Assembly (NCBI RefSeq): GCF_018881815.1
Contig: NZ_JACVPP010000001.1
Location: 1,559,654-1,623,653 of the forward strand
Source: Polynucleobacter sp. MWH-HuK1
GTDB taxonomy: Bacteria; Pseudomonadota; Gammaproteobacteria; Burkholderiales; Burkholderiaceae
Direction: 5' to 3'
Length of the DNA: 64,000 nucleotides
Part shown: positions 27,729-37,199 of the stretch, one piece after another
Layout of the letters: every line of letters starts with the position of its first letter
Numbering within the stretch: position 1 is the stretch's first letter
The notes under the pieces: model-generated
What the model was told of the DNA's origin: nothing
Seen by the model: only the letters and a program-made list of their open reading frames with translations
The model's database searches: none
Made by a program: the position numbers and the translations under genes

Positions 27729-28469
27729 TTAATTGCTATAAGCAGGCGCATCAAGCCTGCGCATCTCCCCCTCAATCCACGCTTCTACCTCCAGCTGCAA
27801 TTGTTCTTCAGTCTTTCCATGAACCGAAATGACTGGGCCTATAGAAAGGGTAATCAAACCAGGGCGTTTGAGAAATGTTTTTCTTGGCCAAATGGCTCCT
27901 GAATTTTGCGCTACTGGAAGTATATCGGTTTGAGTACTGATGGCTAGTCGTACGCCGCCCTTACGATAGGGCTTAAACGAACCACGAGGAGTGCGAGTGC
28001 CTTCTGGAAAAATTGCAATCCATCTGCCCTCTTTTAAAACAACTTTACCCTGGGCAGCAACAGCTTCTCTAGCATTTTCTCGATCACCGCGATTAATGTG
28101 GATCATGCGCAGCGAAGCCAAAGCCCAACCAAAGAATGGCACGTAAAGAAGCTCTCGCTTAAATACAAAACAGAGTTCTTTTAGAAATATCGATGGATAA
28201 ACAAAAGTTTCCCAAGCAGACTGGTGCTTACCCAAAACGATTAATGGTTTATTAGGGTCTTTTGGAATGTTCTCCAACCCCCTAACCTGAGAGCTAATGC
28301 CGCAGAGTAAATACAAAACTTTCTGGATTAATCGACACCAAGCCACACCCATTTTGTAGCGAGTGCGGATACTAGTAAATGGAATTACCAAAATAATCGC
28401 AGTCGCAAAAATAGTGACTGATACAAAGCCAAATAGGTAAAACAGCAGTGAGCGTAGCCAAAGAATCAC
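27729..28469 (-). CDS. plsC: 1-acyl-sn-glycerol-3-phosphate acyltransferase
   Basis: A 246-residue membrane acyltransferase that makes phosphatidic acid from lysophosphatidic acid. An N-terminal hydrophobic helix (LLFYLFGFVSVTIFATAIILV) is followed by the catalytic motif GKHQSAWET, a HX4E variant of the usual HX4D, and by IFPEGTRTPRG, which binds glycerol phosphate. Convergent with the DUF4442 gene. Confidence 0.88.
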   Translation of the reverse strand: MILWLRSLLFYLFGFVSVTIFATAIILVIPFTSIRTRYKMGVAWCRLIQKVLYLLCGISSQVRGLENIPKDPNKPLIVLGKHQSAWETFVYPSIFLKELCFVFKRELLYVPFFGWALASLRMIHINRGDRENAREAVAAQGKVVLKEGRWIAIFPEGTRTPRGSFKPYRKGGVRLAISTQTDILPVAQNSGAIWPRKTFLKRPGLITLSIGPVISVHGKTEEQLQLEVEAWIEGEMRRLDAPAYSN

Positions 28470-28535
28470 GATGAGCAGTTACCTACGTAAGACAATTGAG
28501 AGAAATAATTATTTACTCATTATATTAGGCAAATT

Positions 28536-29510
28536 TTAGAGGGCTAAACGCTTCTTTGCTGCCTCATACTCACGTTCGAGTTGATCTACGATCTGAGTGA
28601 CAGTGGGCACACCGTCGATAAGACCTACACCCTGGCCTGCACCCCAAATATCCTTCCAAGCTTTAGCGCTAGAGCCATCTTTTCCCTCTTGGGAGAGTTT
28701 GGCAAATGCTTGCGGATCACCTTCTGGAAGATTGTTTGGATCTAGGCCAGCATTAATGATGCTCTGCTTGATATAGTTGCCATGAATCCCCGTGAAATGA
28801 TCTGTGTAAACAATATCAGCTGCCTGCGCAGTCACAATGGCCTGTTTATATTGCTCACTCGCATGCGCTTCTTGACTGGCAATAAAACGAGTCCCGATAT
28901 ATGCAAAATCAGCACCCATCGCCTGTGAGGCTAATACTGCATCACCCGTTGAGATTGCCCCAGACAGCACGAGTGGGCCTTGAAATATCCTTCTCACCTC
29001 TCCTACTAGCGCAAATGGAGACAATGCACCAGCATGTCCACCTGCTCCAGCAGCCACTAATATCAAACCGTCAACACCTGCCTCCAACGCTTTTTCAGCA
29101 TGACGAATATTAATAACGTCATGCAAAACAATGCCGCCATAGCTATGGACAGCATCAATAATCTCTTTAACAGGCGCTCTTAGGCTAGTGATGTAAATCG
29201 GAATTCGGTGCTTTACACAAGAATACATGTCCTGCTCTAGTCGCGCATTGGAGACATGTACGATCTGATTAACAGCTATTGGACCAACCTTAGAATTTGG
29301 ATTGGATTTCTGAAAATCCACTAACTCACTTTGGATTTGACTTAACCAATCATCCAACATCTCCTGGGGCCTGGCATTTAAGGCAGGAAACGATCCAACA
29401 ATACCCGCCTTGCACTGTGCAAGGACCAGCTCGGGATAGCTAACGGTAAACATCGGCGCCGAGATAATCGGCAATCGAAGTCCTTGCAAAACTTTAGGGA
29501 TGTGACTCAT
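28536..29510 (-). CDS. Nitronate monooxygenase family protein
   Basis: A 324-residue FMN-dependent TIM barrel of the nitronate monooxygenase/2-nitropropane dioxygenase family. PIISAPMFTVSYPELVLAQ begins the barrel; AAGAGGHAGALSPF carries the catalytic His and phosphate-binding Gly; GADFAYIGTRFIASQE closes the FMN site. These enzymes detoxify nitronates such as propionate-3-nitronate, though many members have unknown substrates. Its start overlaps the stop of the fadD-like gene by 4 bases (ATGA), so both are one operon. Confidence 0.85.
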   Translation of the reverse strand: MSHIPKVLQGLRLPIISAPMFTVSYPELVLAQCKAGIVGSFPALNARPQEMLDDWLSQIQSELVDFQKSNPNSKVGPIAVNQIVHVSNARLEQDMYSCVKHRIPIYITSLRAPVKEIIDAVHSYGGIVLHDVINIRHAEKALEAGVDGLILVAAGAGGHAGALSPFALVGEVRRIFQGPLVLSGAISTGDAVLASQAMGADFAYIGTRFIASQEAHASEQYKQAIVTAQAADIVYTDHFTGIHGNYIKQSIINAGLDPNNLPEGDPQAFAKLSQEGKDGSSAKAWKDIWGAGQGVGLIDGVPTVTQIVDQLEREYEAAKKRLAL

Positions 29511-31183
29511 AAATCCCTGAGCTCACGTCTCAATATTTTTCCAACATTGGTCTTGGGCAAATCGTTGCGGAACACAATATGCTTAGGACGTTTATAGTTT
29601 GTGAGATTTTCTTTGCAGTATGCCAAGATTGCCTCTTCTGTTAAATCAGGATCTTGCTTGACGATAAACGCCTTTACTGCCTCACCAGAATCATCATCGG
29701 GTACACCAATGACCGCGCATTCTAATACGCCCGGAATGAGAGATAACACTTCCTCTACCTCATTTGGATATACATTAAATCCAGAAACCAGAACCATATC
29801 TTTCTTACGATCTACAATCTTGGTTAGACCATCTGCATTCATGATGCCAATATCTCCCGATCTAAAGAAACCATCTGCCGTCATTACATTCTTGGTTTCC
29901 TCGGGCTTATTCCAGTATCCGGCCATCACTTGTGGACCCCGTATGCAAATCTCACCCGGGGTTCCAAATGGCACCTCTTTGCCATCATCACCTAAAATGA
30001 CAACATCAGTGCCGGGGACTGGTAAGCCAATAAATCCAGTGAAGCTCTCGATCAGAGCAGAATTAACGCAAGCGACTGGAGAAGTCTCTGAGAGACCATA
30101 GCCCTCTGCAATGGGGGCGCCAGTCATTTTCTGCCATTGGTCAGCAACTACTTTTTGCATTGCCATACCGCCACCGATGGTGGCCAATATATTGGGGAAC
30201 TTCACCGAAGCAAATTCTGGCTTATGCATTAAGGCATTAAATAAAGTATTTACGCCTGGGAAGATGTTGATATCTGGATGCTTCTTCAACAACTTAATAA
30301 AGCCATCAAAGTCACGCGGATTGGGCACCAAAATCAAAAGGCCACCTTTGCGCATTCCCATCAGTGCGCATGCCGTTAAAGCAAAGATATGATAAAGCGG
30401 TAATGCACATAAAAAGACTAATTGCTCTACATGTTTACGTTTCAGTCCTGGCTCTAACCACAAGTCCGTTTGAATAACATTAGACAAAATATTTTTATGG
30501 AGCAGAATAGCGCCCTTAGACAATCCAGTGGTTCCTCCGGTGTATTGTAAAAAGGCAATGTCATTTAGAGTTGTATTAGGTCTATTCCATTGATGGCGAC
30601 TACCCTCACTTAAAGCCTGAGTAAAAAGAATATGTCCTGGCAATTCCCATGCCGGCACTAACTTTTTAACATTTCGTACCACGAAATTAACGATTACACC
30701 TTTAATGCCAATCATCTCACCCATCGAAGTAACAATTGTCTTCTTTAAGGGTACATTTGCAGCAATTTGCTGATAGACGTGTGCAAAGTTTTCAAGAACG
30801 ATCAAGGCTGAAGCTCCACTATCTTTTAGCTGGTACTCCAACTCGCGGGCTGTATAAAGAGGGTTGACATTTACTACTACAAAACCAGCACGCAGCACCC
30901 CTAACATCGTAACCTGGAACTGCATAACGTTAGGCAGCATGATGGCTACACGAGAGCCTAGTTCTAAGCCTAAGTTTTGTAAGTAGGCAGCAAAATGTCT
31001 AGAGTGTTGATCAAGCTCGCTATAAGTTAAAAACTTACCTAGATACTCACAGGCTCGGCGATTGGGATAACGCTCAAAACATTCATCGAACATGTCCAAC
31101 AAAGAATCATATTCTGAGATATCCACATCAAATGGAACACCCTCAGGATAGTTATTTAACCAAGGTTTTGAGGGATTAACCAT
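29507..31183 (-). CDS. fadD: Long-chain fatty acid-CoA ligase
   Basis: A 558-residue AMP-forming acyl-CoA synthetase. The AMP-binding P-loop is YTGGTTGLSKGAIL; GYGLSETSPV, GEICIRGPQVMAGYW and DRKKDMVLVSGFNVYPNEVE are the other core motifs; the catalytic lysine lies in PKTNVGKILRRELR. It activates fatty acids for the beta-oxidation enzymes encoded 2-7 kb downstream on the plus strand. It is first in the operon with the nitronate monooxygenase. Confidence 0.9.
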   Translation of the reverse strand: MVNPSKPWLNNYPEGVPFDVDISEYDSLLDMFDECFERYPNRRACEYLGKFLTYSELDQHSRHFAAYLQNLGLELGSRVAIMLPNVMQFQVTMLGVLRAGFVVVNVNPLYTARELEYQLKDSGASALIVLENFAHVYQQIAANVPLKKTIVTSMGEMIGIKGVIVNFVVRNVKKLVPAWELPGHILFTQALSEGSRHQWNRPNTTLNDIAFLQYTGGTTGLSKGAILLHKNILSNVIQTDLWLEPGLKRKHVEQLVFLCALPLYHIFALTACALMGMRKGGLLILVPNPRDFDGFIKLLKKHPDINIFPGVNTLFNALMHKPEFASVKFPNILATIGGGMAMQKVVADQWQKMTGAPIAEGYGLSETSPVACVNSALIESFTGFIGLPVPGTDVVILGDDGKEVPFGTPGEICIRGPQVMAGYWNKPEETKNVMTADGFFRSGDIGIMNADGLTKIVDRKKDMVLVSGFNVYPNEVEEVLSLIPGVLECAVIGVPDDDSGEAVKAFIVKQDPDLTEEAILAYCKENLTNYKRPKHIVFRNDLPKTNVGKILRRELRDL

Positions 31184-31274
31184 AAAGTTATTTCCTGTCT
31201 CGATATATTTATATTTGTAGTCAGATTATTAAATCTGTAATTCCCATTCTATACACTCGTGACAATTAAATCCA

Positions 31275-31305
31275 AAAAGAAAAGCCCTCCGTGCAAGGAG
31301 GGCTT
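31275..31305 (-). terminator. Intrinsic terminator of the outer-membrane protein gene
   Basis: On the minus strand AAGCCCTCC-TTGCAC-GGAGGGCTT forms a 9-bp GC-rich stem followed by TTCTTTTT. It lies 23 bases past the OMP stop codon. Confidence 0.88.
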
Positions 31306-31327
31306 AAATTTAACAATGCAATTTTAT

Positions 31328-32026
31328 TTAGAATTTATAACCGACACCAACTAGCACGTCAACGCCCGAACCTCCTACGTTACCCGAAAGCGGGCCTGAA
31401 CTAGTTTGAATTGTTGCAGTTTTTGAGCTCATGTTGGCGTAGTTAACCTCACCAAGAAGGTAAATGGATTTAGTAACCATTTGTTTGTAACCCAAACCAA
31501 GAACGTATCCAGTAAAGTTTGTCGTTTGGTAATTGGCCGTACCACCATTTATACCCATGGTATTGCCTGTGATACCCACTTTTGCATAAGCCAATTTATC
31601 CTTATCAATAACGTAGCCTGGGTTTAAGGTTGCCGACCAAATGTCTTTTAGTTGATACTTAAACCATGTACCTGACCGGAAATCTGTTGCATAAAAAGAT
31701 CCATTTGCTGCCGATGAAGCGCCCAGAGAATAGCTTGCAGCAAGGCCCAGCGTATATTTATCGGACAACCCAAATGTGTAACCCAAACCAACTTTGTTTA
31801 TTCCAGAAGATAAATTGTCTTGTTGGGTAGTAACTGGAGAGGACCTTCTAGCTCTATTACTATAGAGAGAAGCGTTGCTAATAGTAGGATTGAATTGCCC
31901 CCATCCCACCGCAGCTTCAGCATAAAAACCTTCCCATGGATTTGCTTTAGCCGACTGTGCGTTGGCACTTGTTACAAATGCACCAGCCATTGCTAAAACT
32001 AAGGCGCTAATCTTTACTGTTTTCAT
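31328..32026 (-). CDS. Outer-membrane beta-barrel protein
   Basis: A 232-residue protein with a signal peptide ending FVTSANAQ and an eight-strand barrel pattern like the OmpA/Opa-type small barrels: GLGYTFGLSDKYTLGLAASYS, YAKVGITGN and the terminal strand VDVLVGVGYKF, which ends in the aromatic residue recognised by the Bam complex. It has its own terminator and is a single gene. Specific function unknown. Confidence 0.8.
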   Translation of the reverse strand: MKTVKISALVLAMAGAFVTSANAQSAKANPWEGFYAEAAVGWGQFNPTISNASLYSNRARRSSPVTTQQDNLSSGINKVGLGYTFGLSDKYTLGLAASYSLGASSAANGSFYATDFRSGTWFKYQLKDIWSATLNPGYVIDKDKLAYAKVGITGNTMGINGGTANYQTTNFTGYVLGLGYKQMVTKSIYLLGEVNYANMSSKTATIQTSSGPLSGNVGGSGVDVLVGVGYKF

Positions 32027-32209
32027 ATGTCTTCCTGTGTTTGGTTTTTCTAATTAATCTGAAACAACTCGTCGAATCTTAATTAGTTTTAATTTGTTTT
32101 GTATCTCGGGTTTTCCCTTTATTTATTTTGCAACACAACAATTAAATTATCCCTACAGGCAGTAAGCATTCTTCAGCGCTTATATAACGAGGTTTTGGGC
32201 TGTAGGATA

Positions 32210-32240
32210 TTGATGTAATATAAACGAACGATCGTATTAT
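32210..32240 (+). promoter_or_regulatory. Candidate promoter with palindromic operator for the TetR gene
   Basis: TTGATG (32210-32215) and TATTAT (32235-32240) could serve as -35 and -10 with a 19-base spacer. The spacer carries the perfect palindrome ACGATCGT (32228-32235), a pattern often bound by TetR-family proteins. It is 26 bases before the TetR start, so autoregulation is likely. The palindrome is short, so this is tentative. Confidence 0.4.
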
Positions 32241-32260
32241 TTTTACAACAATGAAAGTAA

Positions 32261-32911
32261 ATGCTGATAACCATGCTTGATACAAGGTCTACCTCTGCAG
32301 CCCTTTCAACGGAGTCTAAAAAAGGATTGGCTACAAAATCAACGATCTTGCAGGCTGCCCTTGAGATTGCCAGCAGGTCGGGATTAGAAGGAATAACCAT
32401 TGGCCACTTGGCAGACTCGGTTGGCATGAGTAAGAGCGGTGTCTTTGCCCACTTCGGCTCACGCGAAGAACTGCAGATTGAAGTGATACGCAAGTACTAC
32501 CAATACTTTGCTGATAGCGTATTTTCGCCAGCGCTCACCAAGCCTAAAGGCTTACCCCGCTTGCGCTTCATGATTGATGCCTGGCTAAAAATCAGCGTTG
32601 GCAAAAATACTTCTAGCTGCTTCTTTATTGCAGGCGCCGCTGAGTTTGATGATTGCCCCGGGATCGTTCGCGATGAATTGGTGCGCAGCGTAGAAGACTG
32701 GCGCTCTGCCCTGCTTCGCGCTATCAAAGAATCCATTGCGGCTGGACACCTCAAGAAAACTGTTGCCCCCCAAGAATTACTCTTTCATCTCTATAGCATT
32801 GTGCTGGGGGCACATCACGACTCAAGATTTCTACAAAACCCAAAGAGCTTAGCTCTAGCGAATAAGCTCATTAAGAATATTTTTCTAAATCACCAAGTAG
32901 CAAGTAAATAA
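32261..32911 (+). CDS. TetR-family regulator, probably of the beta-oxidation operon
   Basis: A 216-residue TetR/AcrR regulator. The N-terminal HTH spans about residues 25-70: ILQAALEIASRSGLEGITIG and LADSVGMSKSGVFAHFGSRE. The C-terminal ligand domain (with SVGKNTSSCFFIAGAAEFDD) is of the type found near acyl-CoA genes. A second in-frame ATG lies at 32273. The gene precedes three fatty-acid degradation genes on the same strand with a 31-base gap, so it probably senses acyl-CoA and represses them. Confidence 0.85.
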   Translation: MLITMLDTRSTSAALSTESKKGLATKSTILQAALEIASRSGLEGITIGHLADSVGMSKSGVFAHFGSREELQIEVIRKYYQYFADSVFSPALTKPKGLPRLRFMIDAWLKISVGKNTSSCFFIAGAAEFDDCPGIVRDELVRSVEDWRSALLRAIKESIAAGHLKKTVAPQELLFHLYSIVLGAHHDSRFLQNPKSLALANKLIKNIFLNHQVASK

Positions 32912-32942
32912 CTTTTTTATTTTTATCAAATCTGGAACTGAT

Positions 32943-34730
32943 ATGCCGCAATACAACCCACCCCTACGCGATATTCACTTTGTGATTCATGAGCTGCTTG
33001 ATGCTGGTAAAGAGTTTTCTGCGTTGCCAGCCTATCAAGAAGTGGATAAGGACACTATCAATCAGATCATTGAAGAAGCTGGAAGATTTGCTAGTGAGAT
33101 TGCCTTCCCGCTAAATCAGATTGGAGATAAAGAGGGTTGTACGCGCCATGAAGATGGCTCAGTAACAACGCCTACAGGCTTTAAACAAGCCTATCAGCAA
33201 TATGTTGCTGGTGGCTGGCCCGCTTTATCTTGCGATCCAGAATATGGCGGCCAAGGATTACCGCAACTACTCAATACCGTTCTTTATGAAACTCTAAACT
33301 CCGCCAATCAATCTTGGACCATGTATCCCGGTCTATCGCATGGCGCCTATGAATGCTTACATGCTCATGGAACTGATGAGCAGAAGAAAACCTTTTTAGA
33401 AAAATTAGTTTCTGGTCAATGGACTGGAACAATGTGCTTAACAGAGCCACATTGCGGCACTGATCTGGGCTTGCTAAAGACCAAAGCTGAACCGCAGGCA
33501 GATGGTACTTACGCCATTACTGGAACAAAGATCTTCATCTCTAGCGGCGATCATGATCTTGCAGAGAATATTGTGCACCTTGTCCTTGCACGATTGCCAG
33601 ACTCCCCTGCTGGTAGCAAAGGCATCTCCTTGTTTGCGGTCCCGAAGTTTCAGATTGGATTAGATGGCTCGGTTGGAAAGCCGAACGCAGTTTCTTGCGG
33701 ATCTCTTGAACACAAGATGGGTATCCATGGAAATGCTACTTGCGTCATGAACTTTGATGGTGCCATAGGCACCCTAGTGGGAGAACCCCATAAAGGTTTG
33801 AATGCCATGTTCGTTATGATGAATGCAGCTCGCCTTGGGGTGGGCATGCAAAGCCTTGGATTAACTGAAGTTGCGTATCAAAACTCAGTTCTCTATGCAA
33901 AAGAGCGTTTACAGATGCGCAGCCTAACTGGAGCGAAAGCACCTGAAAAGGCGGCAGATCCAATTATTGTTCATCCCGATGTTCGCAGAATGTTGTTAAC
34001 CCAAAGAGCCTATGCGGAAGCTGGCAGAGCATTCTCCTATTGGGTAGCTCTTATGATTGATACCGAACTCAATCATCCCGATGAAAATGTTCGCAAAGAA
34101 ACCGGTGAAATGGTTGCCTTACTCACCCCAATTATTAAAGCCTTCTTGACTGATAACGCTTTTGCAGCCACTAATGAAGGTATGCAGGTCTTTGGTGGTC
34201 ACGGTTACATTGCGGAATGGGGTATGGAGCAGTTTGTGCGTGATGCTCGTATCAATATGATCTATGAAGGTACCAATACGATTCAATCACTAGATCTCTT
34301 AGGTCGCAAAGTTCTTGGTGATATGGGCAAGAAACTCACTAAATTTGGAAAAATTATTGAAAAGTTTATTGAGGATGAAGGCGTCCGCAAAGAAATGCAA
34401 GAGTTTATTGACCCTCTTTCTGATATCGCCGTTAAGGTTGAAAAACTCACCAAAGAGATTGGCATGAAAGCCATGATGAATCACGAAGAAGTAGGCGCTG
34501 CTGCAGTACCCTATTTAAGAGTAGTTGGTCATTTAATCTATTCCTACCTATTTGCACGGATGGCAAAAATTGCTTTGGCCAACAAATCTAGCAACGATCC
34601 TTTTTATCAAGCGAAATTAGCTACAGCGCGCTTTTACTTTGACAAACTTCTGCCTGAGACCACAATGCTGATCCGTCAAGCACGTGCCGGCTCCAAATCA
34701 TTGATGGCAATGCCAGCTGATTTTTTCTGA
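32943..34730 (+). CDS. Acyl-CoA dehydrogenase with C-terminal extension
   Basis: A 595-residue acyl-CoA dehydrogenase, longer than the 380-residue standard form. The core has CLTEPHCGTDLG and ITGTKIFISSGDHD (FAD binding), QVFGGHGYIAEWGMEQ and the active region RINMIYEGTNTIQSLDL. An extra C-terminal helical domain of about 130 residues follows. It catalyses the first, FAD-linked step of beta-oxidation. First enzyme gene after the TetR regulator. Confidence 0.92.
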   Translation: MPQYNPPLRDIHFVIHELLDAGKEFSALPAYQEVDKDTINQIIEEAGRFASEIAFPLNQIGDKEGCTRHEDGSVTTPTGFKQAYQQYVAGGWPALSCDPEYGGQGLPQLLNTVLYETLNSANQSWTMYPGLSHGAYECLHAHGTDEQKKTFLEKLVSGQWTGTMCLTEPHCGTDLGLLKTKAEPQADGTYAITGTKIFISSGDHDLAENIVHLVLARLPDSPAGSKGISLFAVPKFQIGLDGSVGKPNAVSCGSLEHKMGIHGNATCVMNFDGAIGTLVGEPHKGLNAMFVMMNAARLGVGMQSLGLTEVAYQNSVLYAKERLQMRSLTGAKAPEKAADPIIVHPDVRRMLLTQRAYAEAGRAFSYWVALMIDTELNHPDENVRKETGEMVALLTPIIKAFLTDNAFAATNEGMQVFGGHGYIAEWGMEQFVRDARINMIYEGTNTIQSLDLLGRKVLGDMGKKLTKFGKIIEKFIEDEGVRKEMQEFIDPLSDIAVKVEKLTKEIGMKAMMNHEEVGAAAVPYLRVVGHLIYSYLFARMAKIALANKSSNDPFYQAKLATARFYFDKLLPETTMLIRQARAGSKSLMAMPADFF

Positions 34731-34740
34731 AAGATGAACC

Positions 34741-37182
34741 ATGAATGAAAACAAAATTATTAAAAAAGTAGCAATTCTGGGTGCTGGCGTCATGGGCGCA
34801 CAGATTGCCGCCCAATGTATTAATGTCGGATTACCAGTTGTCTTATTTGACCTTCCAGGCAAATCTGATGATGGCAAACCAGTGCATAAAAATGCGATTG
34901 CCCTCAAAGCCATTGAGAACCTCAAGAAACTCAAACCTGCCCCACTTGGCATTGCTAACGACGCAAATTTGATACAAGCGGCCAACTATGAAGATGACTT
35001 GGGTTTGCTATCTGACTGCGATCTCATTATTGAGGCCATTGCAGAACGTTTGGATTGGAAACATGCTCTCTATGAAAAAGTAGCCCCTCATATTCCAGCG
35101 CACGCGTTATTTGCTACCAATACCTCTGGCCTACCGATTAGTGAGCTTGCCAAAGGTTTCTCAGGAGATCTAAAGAAACGCTTTTGCGGTGTGCATTTCT
35201 TTAACCCGCCGCGATACATGCATTTACTAGAATTGATTCCAGCTGCTGATACTGATCCTGCAGTTTTAGATTCACTAGAGACATTTATGACGTCCACCAT
35301 GGGTAAAGGCGTTGTCAGAGCTAAAGATACGCCAAACTTTATTGGTAATCGTGTGGGGGTTTTTTCAATCCTGGCAGTGTTTGCCGAAGCACAAAAGTTT
35401 GGTCTAGGATTTGATGAGGTAGACGCCATAACTGGAAGTAAATTAGGTCGCGCCAAATCAGCCACTTTCAGAACCAGTGATGTTGTTGGCCTAGACACCA
35501 TGGCTCACGTTATCAAAACCATGGAAAACTCCTTGCAAGGAGATCCTTTCTCTGCGTTATTTAAGACTCCAGAGGTCGTTACTCAACTTATAGCCAAGGG
35601 CGCTTTAGGTCAAAAGACAAAGGCTGGCTTTTATCGCAAGGATGGTAAGAATGTTCTGGTGCTGGATCCTGCTACCGGTGAATACAAACCTTCCACCGCA
35701 ACTATTGAGCCTTTAATTGAACGTATTCTGAAAAAGCCAATTACTGAGCGTCTTGAGTTACTACGCGATACCGATGAACCTCAAGCGCAATTCTTATGGG
35801 CTATTTATCGTGACATCTTCCACTACTGCGCAATTCACTTGGGTGACATTGCCCAATCCGCTCGTGAAATTGATTTTGCGATGCGCTGGGGTTACGGCTG
35901 GGACAAAGGCCCCTTTGAAGACTGGCAGGCAGCTGGCGTAACGCAAGTTGCTAACTGGATTAAAGAAGATATTGACGCTGGCAAAACACTCAGCAAAGAG
36001 CCTTTACCTGCATGGCTCTTTAGCGGGCCTGTAGTAGATAAGCAAGCCTTCCATACTCCAGAGGGCTCATGGTCTGCTTCGGAGAATAAATACGTACCCC
36101 GCTCAAACTTACCTGTATATCAAAAGCAAGTATTTAGAGCACCACTGTTGGGAGATGGATCACCAGATCCTAAAACTGCTGGCACCACCATCTATGAGAA
36201 TCCCGATCTACGTGCCTGGGTTGATCCAGCCCAACCAGATGTACTGATCGCTTCATTTAGATCCAAGATGAACACGATCAGCCCAGATGTACTTAATGGT
36301 ATTCAAAAAGCAATTGAGATTGCTGAGGCTAATTATGAAGGTCTTGTCATCTGGCAACCTAGCTCTCTAAAACTGGGTACTCCTGGTGGACCCTTCTCTG
36401 CTGGCGCTAATTTAGAAGCAGCATTACCAATGGTAATGAAAGGCGGCCCTGCTGGAGTTGAGCCATTTGTGAAACTCTTCCAAGATACGATGATGCGAGT
36501 GAAGTACTCGCAGGTTCCGGTCATTTGCGCAGTATCCGGTATCGCACTTGGTGGCGGCTGCGAATTGGTGATGCAATCCGCTCGTAGGGTTGCTGCGATT
36601 GAAAGCTATATTGGCCTCGTTGAAGTCGGCGTTGGCTTATTGCCAGCTGGTGGCGGTCTCAAAGAGGCGTCTATTCGTGCAGCACAAGGTGTAGCACTTG
36701 CTGGTAACACCAATTATTTAGATTTCACAAAAGCTTCTTTTGAAAATGCAGCGATGGCTAAAGTGTCCTCTTCTGCTCAAGATGCCATGAAGATGGCTTA
36801 CCTACAAAAAGGAGACATCATAGTTCCCAATGTGTATGAGTTGTTGGCGCTTGCGCAAAATCAAGTCAAAGCCATGCGCTATGCCGGTTATAGACCACCC
36901 ATACCAGCCCTAATTCCCGTTGGCGGACGTTCGGTAGCTTCAACAGTAATGGGTCAAGTCATCAATATGCGTGATGGCGGCTTTATATCAGAGCATGATG
37001 CATTTATTGCCAAGAAGATTATTGACATCATTAGTGGTGGTGATGTCGATGCTGGCACCCTGGTTACCGAGGAGTGGCTACTCAAGCTAGAACGTCAAGC
37101 GTTTGTTGAGCTGATTGGACACCCAAAGACCATGGAACGCATTATGGGCATTTTGCAAAATGGCAAGCCGGTTCGTAACTAA
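34741..37182 (+). CDS. Bifunctional 3-hydroxyacyl-CoA dehydrogenase/enoyl-CoA hydratase (FadN type)
   Basis: An 813-residue fusion. The N-terminal 3-hydroxyacyl-CoA dehydrogenase begins KKVAILGAGVMGAQIAAQ (NAD site) with LIIEAIAERLDWK and GVHFFNPPRYMHLLE. The C-terminal enoyl-CoA hydratase/isomerase domain starts around residue 500, with CAVSGIALGGGCELVM (oxyanion hole). The order (dehydrogenase first) is that of FadN, opposite to E. coli FadB. It carries out the second and third steps of beta-oxidation and lies 10 bases after the acyl-CoA dehydrogenase gene. Confidence 0.92.
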   Translation: MNENKIIKKVAILGAGVMGAQIAAQCINVGLPVVLFDLPGKSDDGKPVHKNAIALKAIENLKKLKPAPLGIANDANLIQAANYEDDLGLLSDCDLIIEAIAERLDWKHALYEKVAPHIPAHALFATNTSGLPISELAKGFSGDLKKRFCGVHFFNPPRYMHLLELIPAADTDPAVLDSLETFMTSTMGKGVVRAKDTPNFIGNRVGVFSILAVFAEAQKFGLGFDEVDAITGSKLGRAKSATFRTSDVVGLDTMAHVIKTMENSLQGDPFSALFKTPEVVTQLIAKGALGQKTKAGFYRKDGKNVLVLDPATGEYKPSTATIEPLIERILKKPITERLELLRDTDEPQAQFLWAIYRDIFHYCAIHLGDIAQSAREIDFAMRWGYGWDKGPFEDWQAAGVTQVANWIKEDIDAGKTLSKEPLPAWLFSGPVVDKQAFHTPEGSWSASENKYVPRSNLPVYQKQVFRAPLLGDGSPDPKTAGTTIYENPDLRAWVDPAQPDVLIASFRSKMNTISPDVLNGIQKAIEIAEANYEGLVIWQPSSLKLGTPGGPFSAGANLEAALPMVMKGGPAGVEPFVKLFQDTMMRVKYSQVPVICAVSGIALGGGCELVMQSARRVAAIESYIGLVEVGVGLLPAGGGLKEASIRAAQGVALAGNTNYLDFTKASFENAAMAKVSSSAQDAMKMAYLQKGDIIVPNVYELLALAQNQVKAMRYAGYRPPIPALIPVGGRSVASTVMGQVINMRDGGFISEHDAFIAKKIIDIISGGDVDAGTLVTEEWLLKLERQAFVELIGHPKTMERIMGILQNGKPVRN

Positions 37183-37199
37183 TTTACTGAGATATAAAT